This document shows, piece by piece, positions 9,948-19,097 of a DNA stretch of 64,000 nt. Source of the DNA: Cupriavidus necator (GTDB lineage Bacteria; Pseudomonadota; Gammaproteobacteria; Burkholderiales; Burkholderiaceae). Position 1 is the stretch's first letter. Each line of letters opens with the position of its first letter. A program made the position numbers and the translations under genes. The stretch spans positions 1 to 64,000 of the forward strand of contig CP074390.1 of the NCBI GenBank assembly GCA_022041995.1. Direction: 5' to 3'. The notes beneath the pieces are model-generated. The model saw only the letters and a list, made by a program, of their open reading frames with translations. It was not told the DNA's origin and made no database searches.

Positions 9948-11372
9948 ATGAACATTTACCCTGTCATCCTCTGTGGTGGAAGCGGAACGCGGCTTTGGCC
10001 AATGTCGCGCGGTGGCTATCCGAAGCAGTATCTACAACTAGTTGGCAACCATACGTTGCTCCAGCAGACGGTCCTTCGCTTGAATGGAATCAAGAACGTC
10101 AGGCAACCTATCGTAGTGACGAACTTGGAGCAACGTTTTCTAGTGGCTCAGCAACTAAGCGACATCGCCGTGATCCCGTCGTCAATAGTACTCGAGCCCG
10201 TCGGCAGAAACACTGCTCCTGCCACAGCAGTGGCTTCGCTTCTCGCGACGGAGATAAGCCCGGACAGCATCCTGCTGGTATTACCCGCGGATCACATTAT
10301 TCGGAACGATCAGATTTTTGTTGAGTTAGCCACCGCCGCGGCCGAGATCGCCAAAGATGGCCATCTGATAACATTTGGCATACGACCGACCGAACCCCAC
10401 ACTGGCTATGGCTACATCCGGTGCGGCAAATCCTTGAGTCCGGAAGATGGTGTATATCTAGTAGAGGATTTTGTCGAAAAGCCAGATTCGGCTACGGTTA
10501 GCCGGTTTCTGAAGGATGGCAGCCATCTCTGGAACAGCGGGATGTTCATGCTGCAGGCGTCAACTTATCTCGACGAACTTCGACACCACGCCCCGGCTGT
10601 TTTGGATCAGTGCGAGGCGGCGCTAACGAAAAGTACCCGTGATCTGGATTTCATCCGACTCGATAGGGCCGCGTTCGAAACAACGCCAAACGTCTCCATT
10701 GACTACGCCGTAATGGAGAAAACCGAGCGCGCAGTCGTCGTTGCAGCAACTGACCTAGGTTGGAGCGATGTTGGTTCTTGGGATGCTCTTGCGGCTGTGG
10801 CCCCGGTTGATCCAAACGAAAACAGCCTAATCGGCGATGTTTTGATCGAAGAAGTGAATAGCACCTACATCAGAGCAGAGCATCGCATGGTTGCGGCCAT
10901 TGGCGTAGATAATCTAATTATTATTGAAACTGCCGATGCCGTTCTCGTCGCGACCAAAGATAAATCCCAAGATGTTAAAAAGGTAGTCGCTAGATTAGCA
11001 GCTAGCGGCCGGCAGGAATCGATCACACATCGTAAAGTTTTTCGTCCGTGGGGTTCGTATGAAGGAATTGATCGAGGTGATCGCTTCCAGGTGAAGCGAA
11101 TCATCGTTAATCCAAATTCCTCACTCAGTCTTCAGATGCATCACCATCGAGCTGAGCACTGGATTGTGGTGCGAGGTACAGCCAAAGTATTCAATGGCGA
11201 TAAAGAAATGCTTCTATCCGAAAACCAATCTACGTATATTCCCATTGGCGCAACCCATCGATTAGAGAACCCTGGAAAAATTCCACTTGAGCTCATAGAG
11301 GTTCAGTCTGGCTCTTATCTCGGCGAGGATGACATCGTACGCTTTGAGGATCATTACGGTCGCGTAGCCTGA
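9948..11372 (+). CDS. manC: Mannose-1-phosphate guanylyltransferase / mannose-6-phosphate isomerase
   Basis: A bifunctional type II enzyme of GDP-mannose synthesis. The N-terminal nucleotidyltransferase domain begins VILCGGSGTRLWPMSR and contains VLPADHII and FVEKPD. The C-terminal cupin domain has FRPWGSYEGID, SLSLQMHHHRAEHW and YIPIGATHRLENPG. The ATG at 9948 is chosen because GGAAGA precedes it; an upstream TTG at 9930 is less likely. At 474 residues it matches the family. No phosphomannomutase is present in the window, so that step would be supplied from elsewhere. It indicates a GDP-mannose-derived sugar in the polymer. Confidence 0.93.
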   Translation: MNIYPVILCGGSGTRLWPMSRGGYPKQYLQLVGNHTLLQQTVLRLNGIKNVRQPIVVTNLEQRFLVAQQLSDIAVIPSSIVLEPVGRNTAPATAVASLLATEISPDSILLVLPADHIIRNDQIFVELATAAAEIAKDGHLITFGIRPTEPHTGYGYIRCGKSLSPEDGVYLVEDFVEKPDSATVSRFLKDGSHLWNSGMFMLQASTYLDELRHHAPAVLDQCEAALTKSTRDLDFIRLDRAAFETTPNVSIDYAVMEKTERAVVVAATDLGWSDVGSWDALAAVAPVDPNENSLIGDVLIEEVNSTYIRAEHRMVAAIGVDNLIIIETADAVLVATKDKSQDVKKVVARLAASGRQESITHRKVFRPWGSYEGIDRGDRFQVKRIIVNPNSSLSLQMHHHRAEHWIVVRGTAKVFNGDKEMLLSENQSTYIPIGATHRLENPGKIPLELIEVQSGSYLGEDDIVRFEDHYGRVA

Positions 11373-12290
11373 CTTCGCCCCGCGAAGATCACAGGCGGGG
11401 AAACATGGCAGCACGTCGAAAATTGATACGTAAGTTTCACCCCTTCCATGGACTCGAACTTCATCGCGCAGGCATATGATGAGTTCGCAAAGCAGCAGGT
11501 ATTTGTCGGCTTCATGTCGGATGAGATGGCGACGTAGTCCGTGGCTTGCTTTTCCCAGATCCCCCAAAGTTGAGGCTCGTCTATGGTGGACCGATCAGAT
11601 GCGATAAGGTTCAGGGGAAATCATGGAGGGGGTGCGAGGTGGATAGAAATAGGTTGCAATTTCTGGATGCGCTGCGCGGTGTTGCGGTGCTGCTTGTGGT
11701 TCTCTCTCACTTCGGCGAGGGGCATTCCGAGTTTTTGCGAGACCTCATCAGCTCAACTTTCCAATTTGGCCAGGCTGGCGTCTCGCTGTTCTTTTTGATC
11801 AGCGGGTACATCATTCCGCGCTCCATAAACGGAGCGTCAAGTTTGGGTGTATTTTGGGGGCACCGCATCATGCGGCTGTATCCTATTTATTGGATATCGA
11901 TCGCCGTTGCCGTGCTCATGAGCGCGGCCGGAGTATTTGACTTGCCAACGGGGGCAGGTTCGGTTGACGTGCTTGTGAATCTGACAATGCTCCAAGGCTT
12001 TGTCGGGGTGAGTAACCTGATCGGCGTATTCTGGAGCCTGAAGTTCGAAATGGCTTTCTACGCTCTTATGACGATATTCGTATTTCTCGGCTGGAACACA
12101 TGGCCGAGCAGAATTTACGCGGCATGGACCACGTGCATCCTGGTGATTGCTCTGGCAAGCGTCCTGACTCCTCGCCCGTTCCCGTACGGTCTGTTCCATG
12201 TGGAGCTCATGCTTCTTGGGTGGTTATTGGGTGAATGGCACTCAGGCAAAGGTAGCGTTGATTCGAAAACAGCTTTCCTAGGAGTGCTAG

Positions 12291-13528
12291 GGAATCGCTG
12301 AACAAAGCGTCAGCGCGCAGCGTTGCCAGTGTGATGCCGATTTTTTTTGTCAACCAACAGCAGATTTGACGGCTTGCCAGTTGGAAATTTTCATTTTTTG
12401 GGGCTTTTGCCCCGGGTTTCACGCCTTATGCCGCCTTGCAGACGGAATTGTCCATTGATTGCAGCAACGCTTTCTTTGCAATCACCAGATTGGCCAGCGC
12501 AAACAAGGTGTCGCACTGCGCACCGTTTTTGGCCAATCCCCTGTAGCGAGCCTTCTTGTGCTTGAACAGATTCTTCACCACATGAAACGGATGTTCAACC
12601 CGGGCACGAATTTGCGCCTTGACCTTCTCCAAGGCCTGCGTCAATTGCTTCAGCGGCCCTTCGGTCATGCCCTTGAGCCTGGAGCGCTTCATAGCCACCG
12701 ACCACCGAACATCCGCCTTGATGGCGCCCTCTGCTTGCGCCTTCAAGATCTCGTCGCGCCTGTGCACGCCGGTGTAGCCCGCATCAAGAATGACGTCATC
12801 CTCTTGCCCGTGCAGCACCTCATGGGTGTGCGCCACGTCAGACTCGTTGGCCGCGGTGTAGTGAGTGCTGTGCACCAAGCCCGATTCAGCATCGGCACCC
12901 ACATGCGCCTTCATGCCGTGGTACCACTGATTGCGCTTCTTCGTTTGATGCATTTCAGGGTCACGCGCCTTGTCTCGGTTCTTTGTCGAAGTCGGCGCAT
13001 TGATGATGGTGGCGTCCACCATCGTGCCCTCGCGCATCATCAGGCCTCGCTCGCGCAGGTGGGCGTTGATCTGCTCAAACAGCACGGCGGTAAGCTTGTG
13101 CTTCTCGAGCAGGCGGCGAAACTTGAGCACCGTGGTGGCGTCCGGCGCTTCCTCATGTCCCAAGTCAACACCGACAAAATTGCGGATGGCCGCGCTGTCG
13201 CTGACGGCATCTTCAAGGGCCTCGTCGGACAAGCCATACCACTGCTGCACAAAGTACAGCCGCAGCATGCGTTCCAGGCCAATGGGCGGGCGCCCTCGTT
13301 TGCCCTTGGGGTAGTACGGCTCCAGTGCCTCCAGCAATCGAGCCCAGGGCACCACCTGCTCCATCTCACCCAGAAATTTCTCGCGCCGCGTAACGCGCTT
13401 CTTTCCCAGATACTCGGCACTAGCAAAACTGATTTGTTGCATCGGCGTAGCTCGCTGGTCGTCCTTAGTCTATCAACGCTTCACAGCTGCTCAACGTCGA
13501 CACTCTCGTCGATTAAATCAGCCTTTCC
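12291..13528 (-). mobile_element. IS5-family insertion sequence, copy 1, in the acyltransferase gene
   Basis: A 1238-bp element with one transposase gene. The ends are GGAATCGCTG on the left and CAGCCTTTCC on the right, an imperfect inverted repeat. A 4-bp duplication, CTAG, flanks it at 12287-12290 and 13529-13532, as expected for the IS5 group. Near-identical copies are at 33429-34665 and 60102-61339 in the same orientation. The three share the same transposase protein, so they spread recently. Confidence 0.96.
12426..13442 (-). CDS. IS5-family transposase, copy 1
   Basis: A 338-residue DDE transposase of the IS5 group. The N-terminal DUF772-like domain (GRPPIGLERMLRLYFVQQWY, FVGVDLGHEEAPDATT) is followed by the catalytic triad D143 (TMVDATIINAP), D220 (VILDAGYTG) and E283 (RVEHPFHVVKNLF). 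It starts at ATG 13442 and ends just inside the left end of the element. The protein is identical in copies 2 and 3. It appears complete and could be active. Confidence 0.95.
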   Translation of the reverse strand: MQQISFASAEYLGKKRVTRREKFLGEMEQVVPWARLLEALEPYYPKGKRGRPPIGLERMLRLYFVQQWYGLSDEALEDAVSDSAAIRNFVGVDLGHEEAPDATTVLKFRRLLEKHKLTAVLFEQINAHLRERGLMMREGTMVDATIINAPTSTKNRDKARDPEMHQTKKRNQWYHGMKAHVGADAESGLVHSTHYTAANESDVAHTHEVLHGQEDDVILDAGYTGVHRRDEILKAQAEGAIKADVRWSVAMKRSRLKGMTEGPLKQLTQALEKVKAQIRARVEHPFHVVKNLFKHKKARYRGLAKNGAQCDTLFALANLVIAKKALLQSMDNSVCKAA

Positions 13529-14129
13529 CTAGCTGGCCTGGTTGTCGCGACTCTTTGCGCGTATGCGACCTTTGGTGTTCGCATCGCTGCCAGCGTAAAA
13601 GGTTGGCCAACTTTTTTGCCAATGGTCACGGCTTGGATCAGCGCGATGGTTGTCTTTATGGCTGCCCTTATTTTCTCCAATCGGATGCGTGCGCCCGGTT
13701 GGCTGGCACGGATAGGGGTCATCAGCTATTCCATTTATTTGCTCCACTGCCTAGCGTTGCCACTCCTGGCGTGGCTGGCGGGTAAAGTCGACTGGATGCT
13801 GGCGGCCGTCGTCTGCCTTCTCATTACAGTCGTGGTATCGGAGATGACATACCGATTTGTGGAGAAGCCCGCCATTGATTTCGGCCGTAAGCTATTGGCG
13901 AGGAGAACGGAATCGACCGTGCCGGTGACACCTCACGCGAGATAAGCGAGCCAGACATAGCCAAGCCCGCCCCTCGTGCGGTAACGCCGTCCAGTTAAGG
14001 TCGTTTCGGAGATATCGAACGGTATAGCACTTAGCAGCGCTGCTGGAGTACTCTCTGCTACAAGCGGATGCTTTTCCGCCTGTGCAGGTTGTTACGTCGC
14101 GCTCAATTTGAGGTCCAACAGGGTGAGTT

Positions 14130-14229
14130 TGTCTCGCGTACGTTGAGAACGATTTCACGAACATCCCCGCGAACATCGCGAGACGCCGCGGGCATGAGAT
14201 AGGCCGGTACTCCTCTGCTATCGTGAGAC
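14130..14229. repeat. Left-end repeats of the four-gene transposon
   Basis: Three copies of one motif lie upstream of the first gene: TGTCTCGCG at 14130, TCGCGAGAC at 14176 and TCGTGAGAC at 14221. GGCATGAGATAGG is at 14191. The spacing of about 45 bases and the match to the right end suggest multiple transposase-binding sites. Confidence 0.6.
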
Positions 14230-14268
14230 GGTTACCACACCCTCCACGAACACAGAACAGCCCGGCCT

Positions 14269-14802
14269 ATGCTTCGGATCGTACATGCCTTTGTCTCGCT
14301 CGAACAGCATCTTCGCGCCATCGTCACCACGCCTAAGTCCTATCATCCCGGCCGCTGCCCACATTGCGGTCGCACCTGCCTGTGGGCACACGGCTTCTAT
14401 GCACGCAAGGCTGATCGCAGTGAGGGCGGTACCCTCAATTCCGTGCCCGTGCCACGCTATTGTTGTGCCGCTTGCCGGCGTACCTGTTCTCGCTTGCCGC
14501 TGTGCATCTGTCCGCTGCGCTGGTACGGCTGGGCGCTGCAGCAGCTCGTGTTTGCCCTGATCTTCGTCGGGATGTCGCTGCGCTTCACCGCCGCCGTGGC
14601 CGGCGTCGATCGCCGCACCGTCCGGCGCTGGTGGGGCTGGCTCCTGCGTCGCAGTGACAACTTTGCCTTTGCCCTGCGAAGCCGCTTCCCAGAACTGGGC
14701 CGCACCGCCGATACCGCCGCATTTTGGTGCGCCTGCCTCGCCCTCATGCCGCTATGCCAAGCGATGGCCTGGCTCGACCTGGACGGCCTTGATGTCCCGT
14801 GA
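14269..14802 (+). CDS. Zinc-ribbon protein of the transposon
   Basis: A 177-residue protein with a CPHCGRTC and CCAACRRTC pair of cysteine clusters near residues 31-70, forming a probable zinc ribbon. A helix-turn-helix-like stretch follows (MSLRFTAAVAGVDRRTVRRWW). It resembles small DUF6431-type proteins encoded beside rve transposases; that link is from memory. It probably binds DNA, perhaps the element's ends. It starts about 40 bases inside the left-end repeats. Its own activity is unknown. Confidence 0.7.
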   Translation: MLRIVHAFVSLEQHLRAIVTTPKSYHPGRCPHCGRTCLWAHGFYARKADRSEGGTLNSVPVPRYCCAACRRTCSRLPLCICPLRWYGWALQQLVFALIFVGMSLRFTAAVAGVDRRTVRRWWGWLLRRSDNFAFALRSRFPELGRTADTAAFWCACLALMPLCQAMAWLDLDGLDVP

Positions 14803-14932
14803 TCGCATGATGGCAACACTGCGCGCGACACCCCTTCCGGCACGGTAACGGGCACCCCACACAGTCTGCCCACTGCCGCCGGCCCGATATTGGTCGTTTC
14901 ATGACGTCTCGTTCAACTTCAACGTAGACTTC

Positions 14933-16255
14933 ATGAACAACATCGATCCCGTGGCCCTGTTCCGGTTGTCCGTGCTCGGTCCCATCGTGAGCCGTGAGCG
15001 GCTCGAGCGCGGCGAGCTGCAGCTGCTGCTGCGTCAGCTCGCCCTTCAGGAGTACGCCATCCCCGGCTCGCGCCGCCGCCACATCGGCGAGCGCACCCTG
15101 CAGACCTGGTACTACGCCTGGCGGCGCGAGGGTGTCGCGGGCCTGGCCAGCCGGCCCCGTGCCGACACCGGCCGCTCGAAGCTGCCCGAGGCCGTGCAGG
15201 CCGCCGTACTGGCTGCCAAACGCGAGAACCCGCAACGCTCCATACGCCAGATCCGGCTGCTGCTCGAGTCCGCCGGGGTGGTGGCGCGCGGAACGCTCTC
15301 GCGTTGCGCCGTGCATCGCCTGCTCAAGGTTCACGGCCTCTCGCGCATCGTCGGCCCCGCCGTCGTTCCCCAGGAGAAGCGCAGCTTCGTGGCCGAGTAT
15401 GCCGGCTCCATCTGGTACGGCGATGTCATGCATGGCCCAATGTTCTCGTTCGGCGGGGCACGCCGCAAGACCTATCTCGTATCGCTGTTCGATGATGCCT
15501 CGCGCCTGGTTGCGCACAGCGCATTCTGCCTGTCCGAGACGGCGTTGGAGATCGAAGGCGTTCTCAAGCAGGCACTGCTGCGCCGGGGTATCCCGCGCAT
15601 GATCGTCGTCGACAACGGTTCGGCCTATCGCGCCGCAAGCCTGCAGACCATCTGCGCAGACCTGGACATTCGCCTGGTGCACTGTCAGCCGTACCAGCCC
15701 ACGAGTAAGGGCAAGCTCGAACGCTGGCACCGCACCGTGCGCGATCAGTTCCTCGCGGAGCTCGATGCCACCCACATCCGCGACCTGGCCGACCTCAACT
15801 CCCGGCTGTGGGCCTGGGTCGAGCAGGTCTATCATCGCGAGCCCCACAGCTCGCTGGGCAAGGATGTCTCGCCGCTCGCGCGCTACCAGCAGGACCTGCC
15901 GCGCATCCGCGCACTCGGCTCTCTTGCCCCGAAGCTCGATGAACTGTTCCTGCATCGCGTCGAACGCCATGTGCGCCGTGATGGCACCGTCTCGTACGAT
16001 GGCCGCGTCTTCGAGGTCCCCTACGAACTCAGCGGCCAGCGGGTCGTGCTCGTCGTCGATCCCCACGCCGGCACCGTGCTCCGCGTCCAGAACAGCGCCG
16101 GCCAACCGCTGGGCGCCGCCACCCCGCTCGATGCCGTCGCCAACAGCCGACGACGACGCAGCAAGCCGCCAATTGAACCCACGACCGCTGCCCCTGTGCC
16201 CGGCCCCAACCTCATCGAACTCACCCATCAACATCACTACCGCCAGGAGGGTTGA
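14933..16255 (+). CDS. rve-type DDE transposase/integrase
   Basis: A 440-residue transposase. The N-terminus has a helix-turn-helix region (HIGERTLQTWYYAWRREG). The integrase core shows the catalytic residues D164 (GDVMHGPMF), D227 (IVVDNGSAYRA) and E263 (GKLERWHRTV), with exactly 35 residues between the last two. The C-terminal region (RDGTVSYDGRVFEVPYEL) resembles the Mu-type beta-barrel domain. The gene is followed after 3 bases by the ATPase gene, so the two are co-transcribed. The helper ATPase suggests regulated target choice. No frameshift or missing residue is seen. Confidence 0.9.
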   Translation: MNNIDPVALFRLSVLGPIVSRERLERGELQLLLRQLALQEYAIPGSRRRHIGERTLQTWYYAWRREGVAGLASRPRADTGRSKLPEAVQAAVLAAKRENPQRSIRQIRLLLESAGVVARGTLSRCAVHRLLKVHGLSRIVGPAVVPQEKRSFVAEYAGSIWYGDVMHGPMFSFGGARRKTYLVSLFDDASRLVAHSAFCLSETALEIEGVLKQALLRRGIPRMIVVDNGSAYRAASLQTICADLDIRLVHCQPYQPTSKGKLERWHRTVRDQFLAELDATHIRDLADLNSRLWAWVEQVYHREPHSSLGKDVSPLARYQQDLPRIRALGSLAPKLDELFLHRVERHVRRDGTVSYDGRVFEVPYELSGQRVVLVVDPHAGTVLRVQNSAGQPLGAATPLDAVANSRRRRSKPPIEPTTAAPVPGPNLIELTHQHHYRQEG

Positions 16256-16258
16256 CCT

Positions 16259-17053
16259 ATGTACCGTCAACACTTCGGCCTGCGCTGCGCCCCGCTGGAC
16301 ACCGACTGTATCGAACTGTGGGACGACGGCGCGCTCGCCAGTCTGTCCGAACGCTTCCAGTGGCTGCTCGACAGCCCTGGCATCGGCCTCTTGACCGGTG
16401 AGCCCGGCGTAGGCAAGACCGCCGTACTACGCCATCTCACGCGCAACCTCAACCCGCATCGCTACCAGACCATCTACCTGGCCGAGACCGAGTTCGGCCG
16501 CGTTGACCTGTACCGGTCACTGGCCCGCTCGCTCGGGCTCGAACCCAGCCATCGCCGCGCCGATCTCTGGCGCGACATCAAGGCGCGCATCACCGAACTT
16601 GCTAATGGCAAACAGGTTCTGCCCCTATGGATAATCGATGAGGCGCAGAACCTGCCTCCCGAGTTTTTCCGCGACTTCCCCTCATTCCTGAACTTCGCCT
16701 TCGACGCCCGTCATCTCATCACCGTCTGGCTCGTTGGCCACCCGGAGCTGGCCTCAATGCTTGAACGCAACGTCTACGCCGCACTTTACAGCCGCATCCA
16801 GACCCGCGCGCAACTTCAACCCGTCACCGAGCATGCCCGCTTCGCCCAGCTCATCTCGCACGCACTCAAGACCGCCGGCTGCAACCACACGCTGCTCTCA
16901 GAGACCGGGCTCGAGCTGTTGCGCCAAGCCTCGCGTGGCTTGCCCCGCAACGCCGGACGCATCCTGCGCACCGCCATGCAGCTGGCCGTGCCCAAGGGGC
17001 TGAACCATCTGCCTGACGAACTGCTGCAGCAGGCCATCGGGGAAATGCGATGA
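16259..17053 (+). CDS. AAA ATPase (ExeA/TniB-like) of the transposon
   Basis: A 264-residue AAA ATPase with Walker A GEPGVGKT at residues 47-54 and Walker B LWIIDEAQNLP near residue 125. An arginine-rich sensor region follows (ASRGLPRNAGRILRTAMQLA). It resembles ExeA-like and TniB/IstB-type helpers that pick or deliver targets for a partner transposase. It begins 3 bases after the transposase gene and overlaps the next gene by four bases (ATGA), indicating coupled translation. Its role as transposition helper is inferred from family and context. Confidence 0.88.
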   Translation: MYRQHFGLRCAPLDTDCIELWDDGALASLSERFQWLLDSPGIGLLTGEPGVGKTAVLRHLTRNLNPHRYQTIYLAETEFGRVDLYRSLARSLGLEPSHRRADLWRDIKARITELANGKQVLPLWIIDEAQNLPPEFFRDFPSFLNFAFDARHLITVWLVGHPELASMLERNVYAALYSRIQTRAQLQPVTEHARFAQLISHALKTAGCNHTLLSETGLELLRQASRGLPRNAGRILRTAMQLAVPKGLNHLPDELLQQAIGEMR

Positions 17054-17280
17054 GAACCCCGCACGCCTCAATCCGCGAATCCATCATGTACATGTTCACT
17101 CGCAGCACCGGCGCTGCCGATCCGAAACTCTCCGACGAAACCGCCTTCGTCATCCAGCTTATCCTCGACGACCTATGGCTGTGGTTCAACACCGTCTATG
17201 GCGAACAGGCCCGTCGCTACCGCCCGCCGCCCGATCTCCAAGAGCCCGACGGCGGCGATCTGCCTGACGATCCATTCTGA
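17050..17280 (+). CDS. Small acidic protein of the transposon
   Basis: A 76-residue protein overlapping the ATPase gene by four bases. It has a central predicted helix (DETAFVIQLILDDLWLWFNTVY) and a proline- and aspartate-rich tail (DLQEPDGGDLPDDPF). I do not recognise the family. The tight coupling to the ATPase gene makes an accessory role in transposition plausible, but nothing in the sequence shows it directly. Confidence 0.7.
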   Translation: MRTPHASIRESIMYMFTRSTGAADPKLSDETAFVIQLILDDLWLWFNTVYGEQARRYRPPPDLQEPDGGDLPDDPF

Positions 17281-17352
17281 ACATCGGCCCCGGCTTCCAC
17301 CGGGGCCGCTTCGCTTGGGCCGCACCGATACCGGCTTCCAGGCGATCCAACA

Positions 17353-17433
17353 TGTCTCGCGCTCTACGGCAGTGAATCTCTTGTGCAAAAAGCGCGAGAC
17401 ATCCGCCCCTGTCTCATGCCAAATATCTCGCGA
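17353..17433. repeat. Right-end repeats of the four-gene transposon
   Basis: TGTCTCGCG at 17353, CGCGAGACA at 17393, CCTGTCTCATGCC at 17409 and TCTCGCGA at 17426 repeat the left-end motifs. The first two are inverted to each other about 30 bases apart, like the 14130/14176 pair. Confidence 0.6.
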
Positions 17434-17561
17434 CGCCAACTCTCATTCAGCCCGCAACGGAACAGCAGGTGAGCACGGCTTGATTTTACAATCCGGAAGA
17501 TACGCACCCCTGAATCGAGTTTTTCGGCCTGGGGCGCCCATTTCCAGCCTTCTTTGCCCGA

Positions 17562-17880
17562 TTAGTGCAACTTTGGACGGATCTGTCCCAGGGAACGCAT
17601 GTGCACGAGGTTGTAGGCGAGCATGCTTAGGACATACATCTGGTCGACCCGCTTGAGTCCGTGCACCCATGGGCCCGACCGTCTTGACCCACCCAAAGCC
17701 TTGTTCGATCAGCTTGCACTTTTGCTGCGAGATGGCATAGCCTTGGCTACGGGCAATGGCATCACGAACAGCCGTAGCGCCGAACCGAGGTGTTTTGCGC
17801 GACATGCGGCGTCGATTTCATCTCCAGGCACGCCCCGAATGAACTCCTGCACGTCGTAGCCCTTGTCGAAATCGCCCAGG
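17562..17880 (-). pseudogene. Remnant of a second, different IS5-family transposase
   Basis: Only the C-terminal part of a transposase remains, in several frames on the minus strand. The pieces are DFDKGYDVQEFIRG (about 17840-17880), STPHVAQNT, GYAISQQKCKLIEQGFGWVKTVG (about 17680-17760) and KRVDQMYVLSMLAYNLVHM, ending LGQIRPKLH at 17562. The GFGWVKTVG motif contains the last catalytic residue region of IS5-type enzymes. It differs clearly from the three intact IS5 copies. The fragment abuts the right end of the four-gene transposon, so this spot has been hit more than once. Confidence 0.75.
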
Positions 17881-18018
17881 CGCCGCATGTGAACAAGCTT
17901 TCGGTAAATGTGCCTGCGCCGCGCATGCGATGTCGGAGAGTGAATCGTGTCGAGTTCTCAAGTCAACGTTTCGACATGTCCATGCGCTGACTCGGGGTCG
18001 AGGTACTTCAGCAGCCTG

Positions 18019-19096
18019 CTAGCGTTCCTTGCTCTGCCGGCCGAAAACACTTCGGATTTTTTCCAAATACGAAAAATTGTATTTTGTTGTCGGCTCTATT
18101 ACCGAGCCCTCTCCGAACTCATTCCAGCAACAGATCACGGCAACGCCCTTTGTCTGCCTTGGAAATTCCTCCATAAGAGCCGCTCCCTCGCGAAGATGGG
18201 CTTCGAAAGAATCAGGATCACTTATTGATTCGTCATGGAGAGGATCCTTGCTCCCCCCCAAGGCCTGCGGTCCCAGCCTGCTGTTAGTGGCAAGAAATAT
18301 GGCAGTCTCGAGTTCCGCACCATCCAGTTCCAAGTCTCCGAATATCCCTCGGAAAGCTCGGAATAACTGTGCGAGCCACGCCGCTTCACGTACTCGCCAC
18401 TGAGCCCGAAATGGTAGTTATAAGCAGACAATGCATCAAAACCCGCCGCGGGTAGGGTTTTGTTGACTTTATCCGCGATCGCGTGCGTCGATGCAACGAA
18501 GTAAATTCCGTTTACACCATTCATTCTCGCGATATCTCGAGCACGCTCCAAAAGATACCTAGTACTAAGGGCCCACTTGGACGCGGTCGATGCGAGAGTA
18601 TCTGGGTCGGCGATAAAGACTACGGGATTTCCATTTACCTGAAAATATGAACCACTGCGAAGGTATTTCTTCGCCCACCATTGCACCATTGCATCAAATT
18701 CTGCCAATGTTGCTGGCTCAGTCCCGTTATTTGCCCAAAAAATAGCAAACTTCAGCCCCCCTTTGATGAGGATTTCAGATAGCCATCAATGGCTGGATTT
18801 ACGTAGCTCCCCGCCATTTTTTGCTCAGCATACCAGTCAAAGACCACAAAACTCAAACCATACTGGTTCATCCACTGAAGCTGACGGTCGACTACATTAC
18901 TATCGGATATTTCATACCACCCGAGCAGCGGCTCCAACCCTCCGTGGTCCCGGATTGGCTTCCAGGTGTCCCGCGCAACGGTGCTGCGCCAGCCCGGAAA
19001 ATAATAAACACCAATACTCTCGGCGAATGCATTAGCAAATTGCACGACCCCTAGCAAGATCCCTATAAAAACGAAAACCAGTCTGCGAATACGCAT
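18019..19096 (-). pseudogene. Secreted GH99/WbsX-like protein, two frameshifts in G runs
   Basis: The N-terminus at 19096 has a signal peptide (LVFVFIGILLGVVQFANAFA), then the glycoside-hydrolase-99/WbsX-like start GVYYFPGW and YGLSFVVFDWYAEQ. Frame changes occur at a six-G run (about 18757-18762) and a seven-G run (18253-18259), read on the minus strand. Adding one G to each restores 359 residues through AVICCWNEFGEGSVIEP to the stop at 18019. Family members act on mannose-type glycans or sit in O-antigen loci; a role in polymer trimming or synthesis is inferred. The gene is last in the minus-strand arm and starts one base after the preceding gene's stop. Confidence 0.75.
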
Positions 19097-19097
19097 T

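Larger units (their letters stand above)
11639..13945 (+). pseudogene. Acyltransferase-3 (OafA-like) gene split by an IS5 element
   Basis: A membrane O-acyltransferase probably decorating the polysaccharide. The 5' part (11639-12290) begins at a GTG after GGAGGGG and carries the family start FLDALRGVAVLLVVLSHF and LFFLISGYIIPR. The 3' part (13533-13945) has ISYSIYLLHCLALPLL and FVEKPAIDFG. The IS5 copy at 12291-13528 with its CTAG duplication lies between them. Removing the element plus one CTAG joins the halves in frame (LGVLAGLVVATLCAYA at the junction) to give 354 residues, normal for the family. The gene is inactive as it stands. It is the last gene of the plus-strand arm. Confidence 0.92.
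14130..17433 (+). mobile_element. Four-gene transposon with DDE transposase and AAA ATPase
   Basis: Four closely packed plus-strand genes (14269-17280) encode a zinc-ribbon protein, a DD(35)E transposase, an AAA ATPase and a small acidic protein. Both flanks carry copies of the motif TGTCTCGCG or its reverse, plus a longer inverted match (GGCATGAGATAGG at 14191 against CCTGTCTCATGCC at 17409). These look like transposase-binding sites at the two ends. The exact boundaries are uncertain and no target duplication was found. The organisation recalls TniA/TniB or IS481-like systems with a helper ATPase; the family is inferred. It lies between the convergent arms of the polysaccharide locus. Confidence 0.75.

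Noticed and set aside
11449..11535. 28-codon plus-strand frame between manC and the acyltransferase gene
   Set aside because: It looks mildly coding but has no ribosome-binding site and matches no known family; too short to support.
12459..13532. Plus-strand frame of 357 codons inside each IS5 copy
   Set aside because: It repeats in all three copies only because the elements are identical; the minus strand carries the DDE transposase.
14744..16273. Long minus-strand frame of 509 codons opposite the transposon's transposase
   Set aside because: The opposite strand encodes a complete DD(35)E transposase with exact spacing; this frame has no domain.
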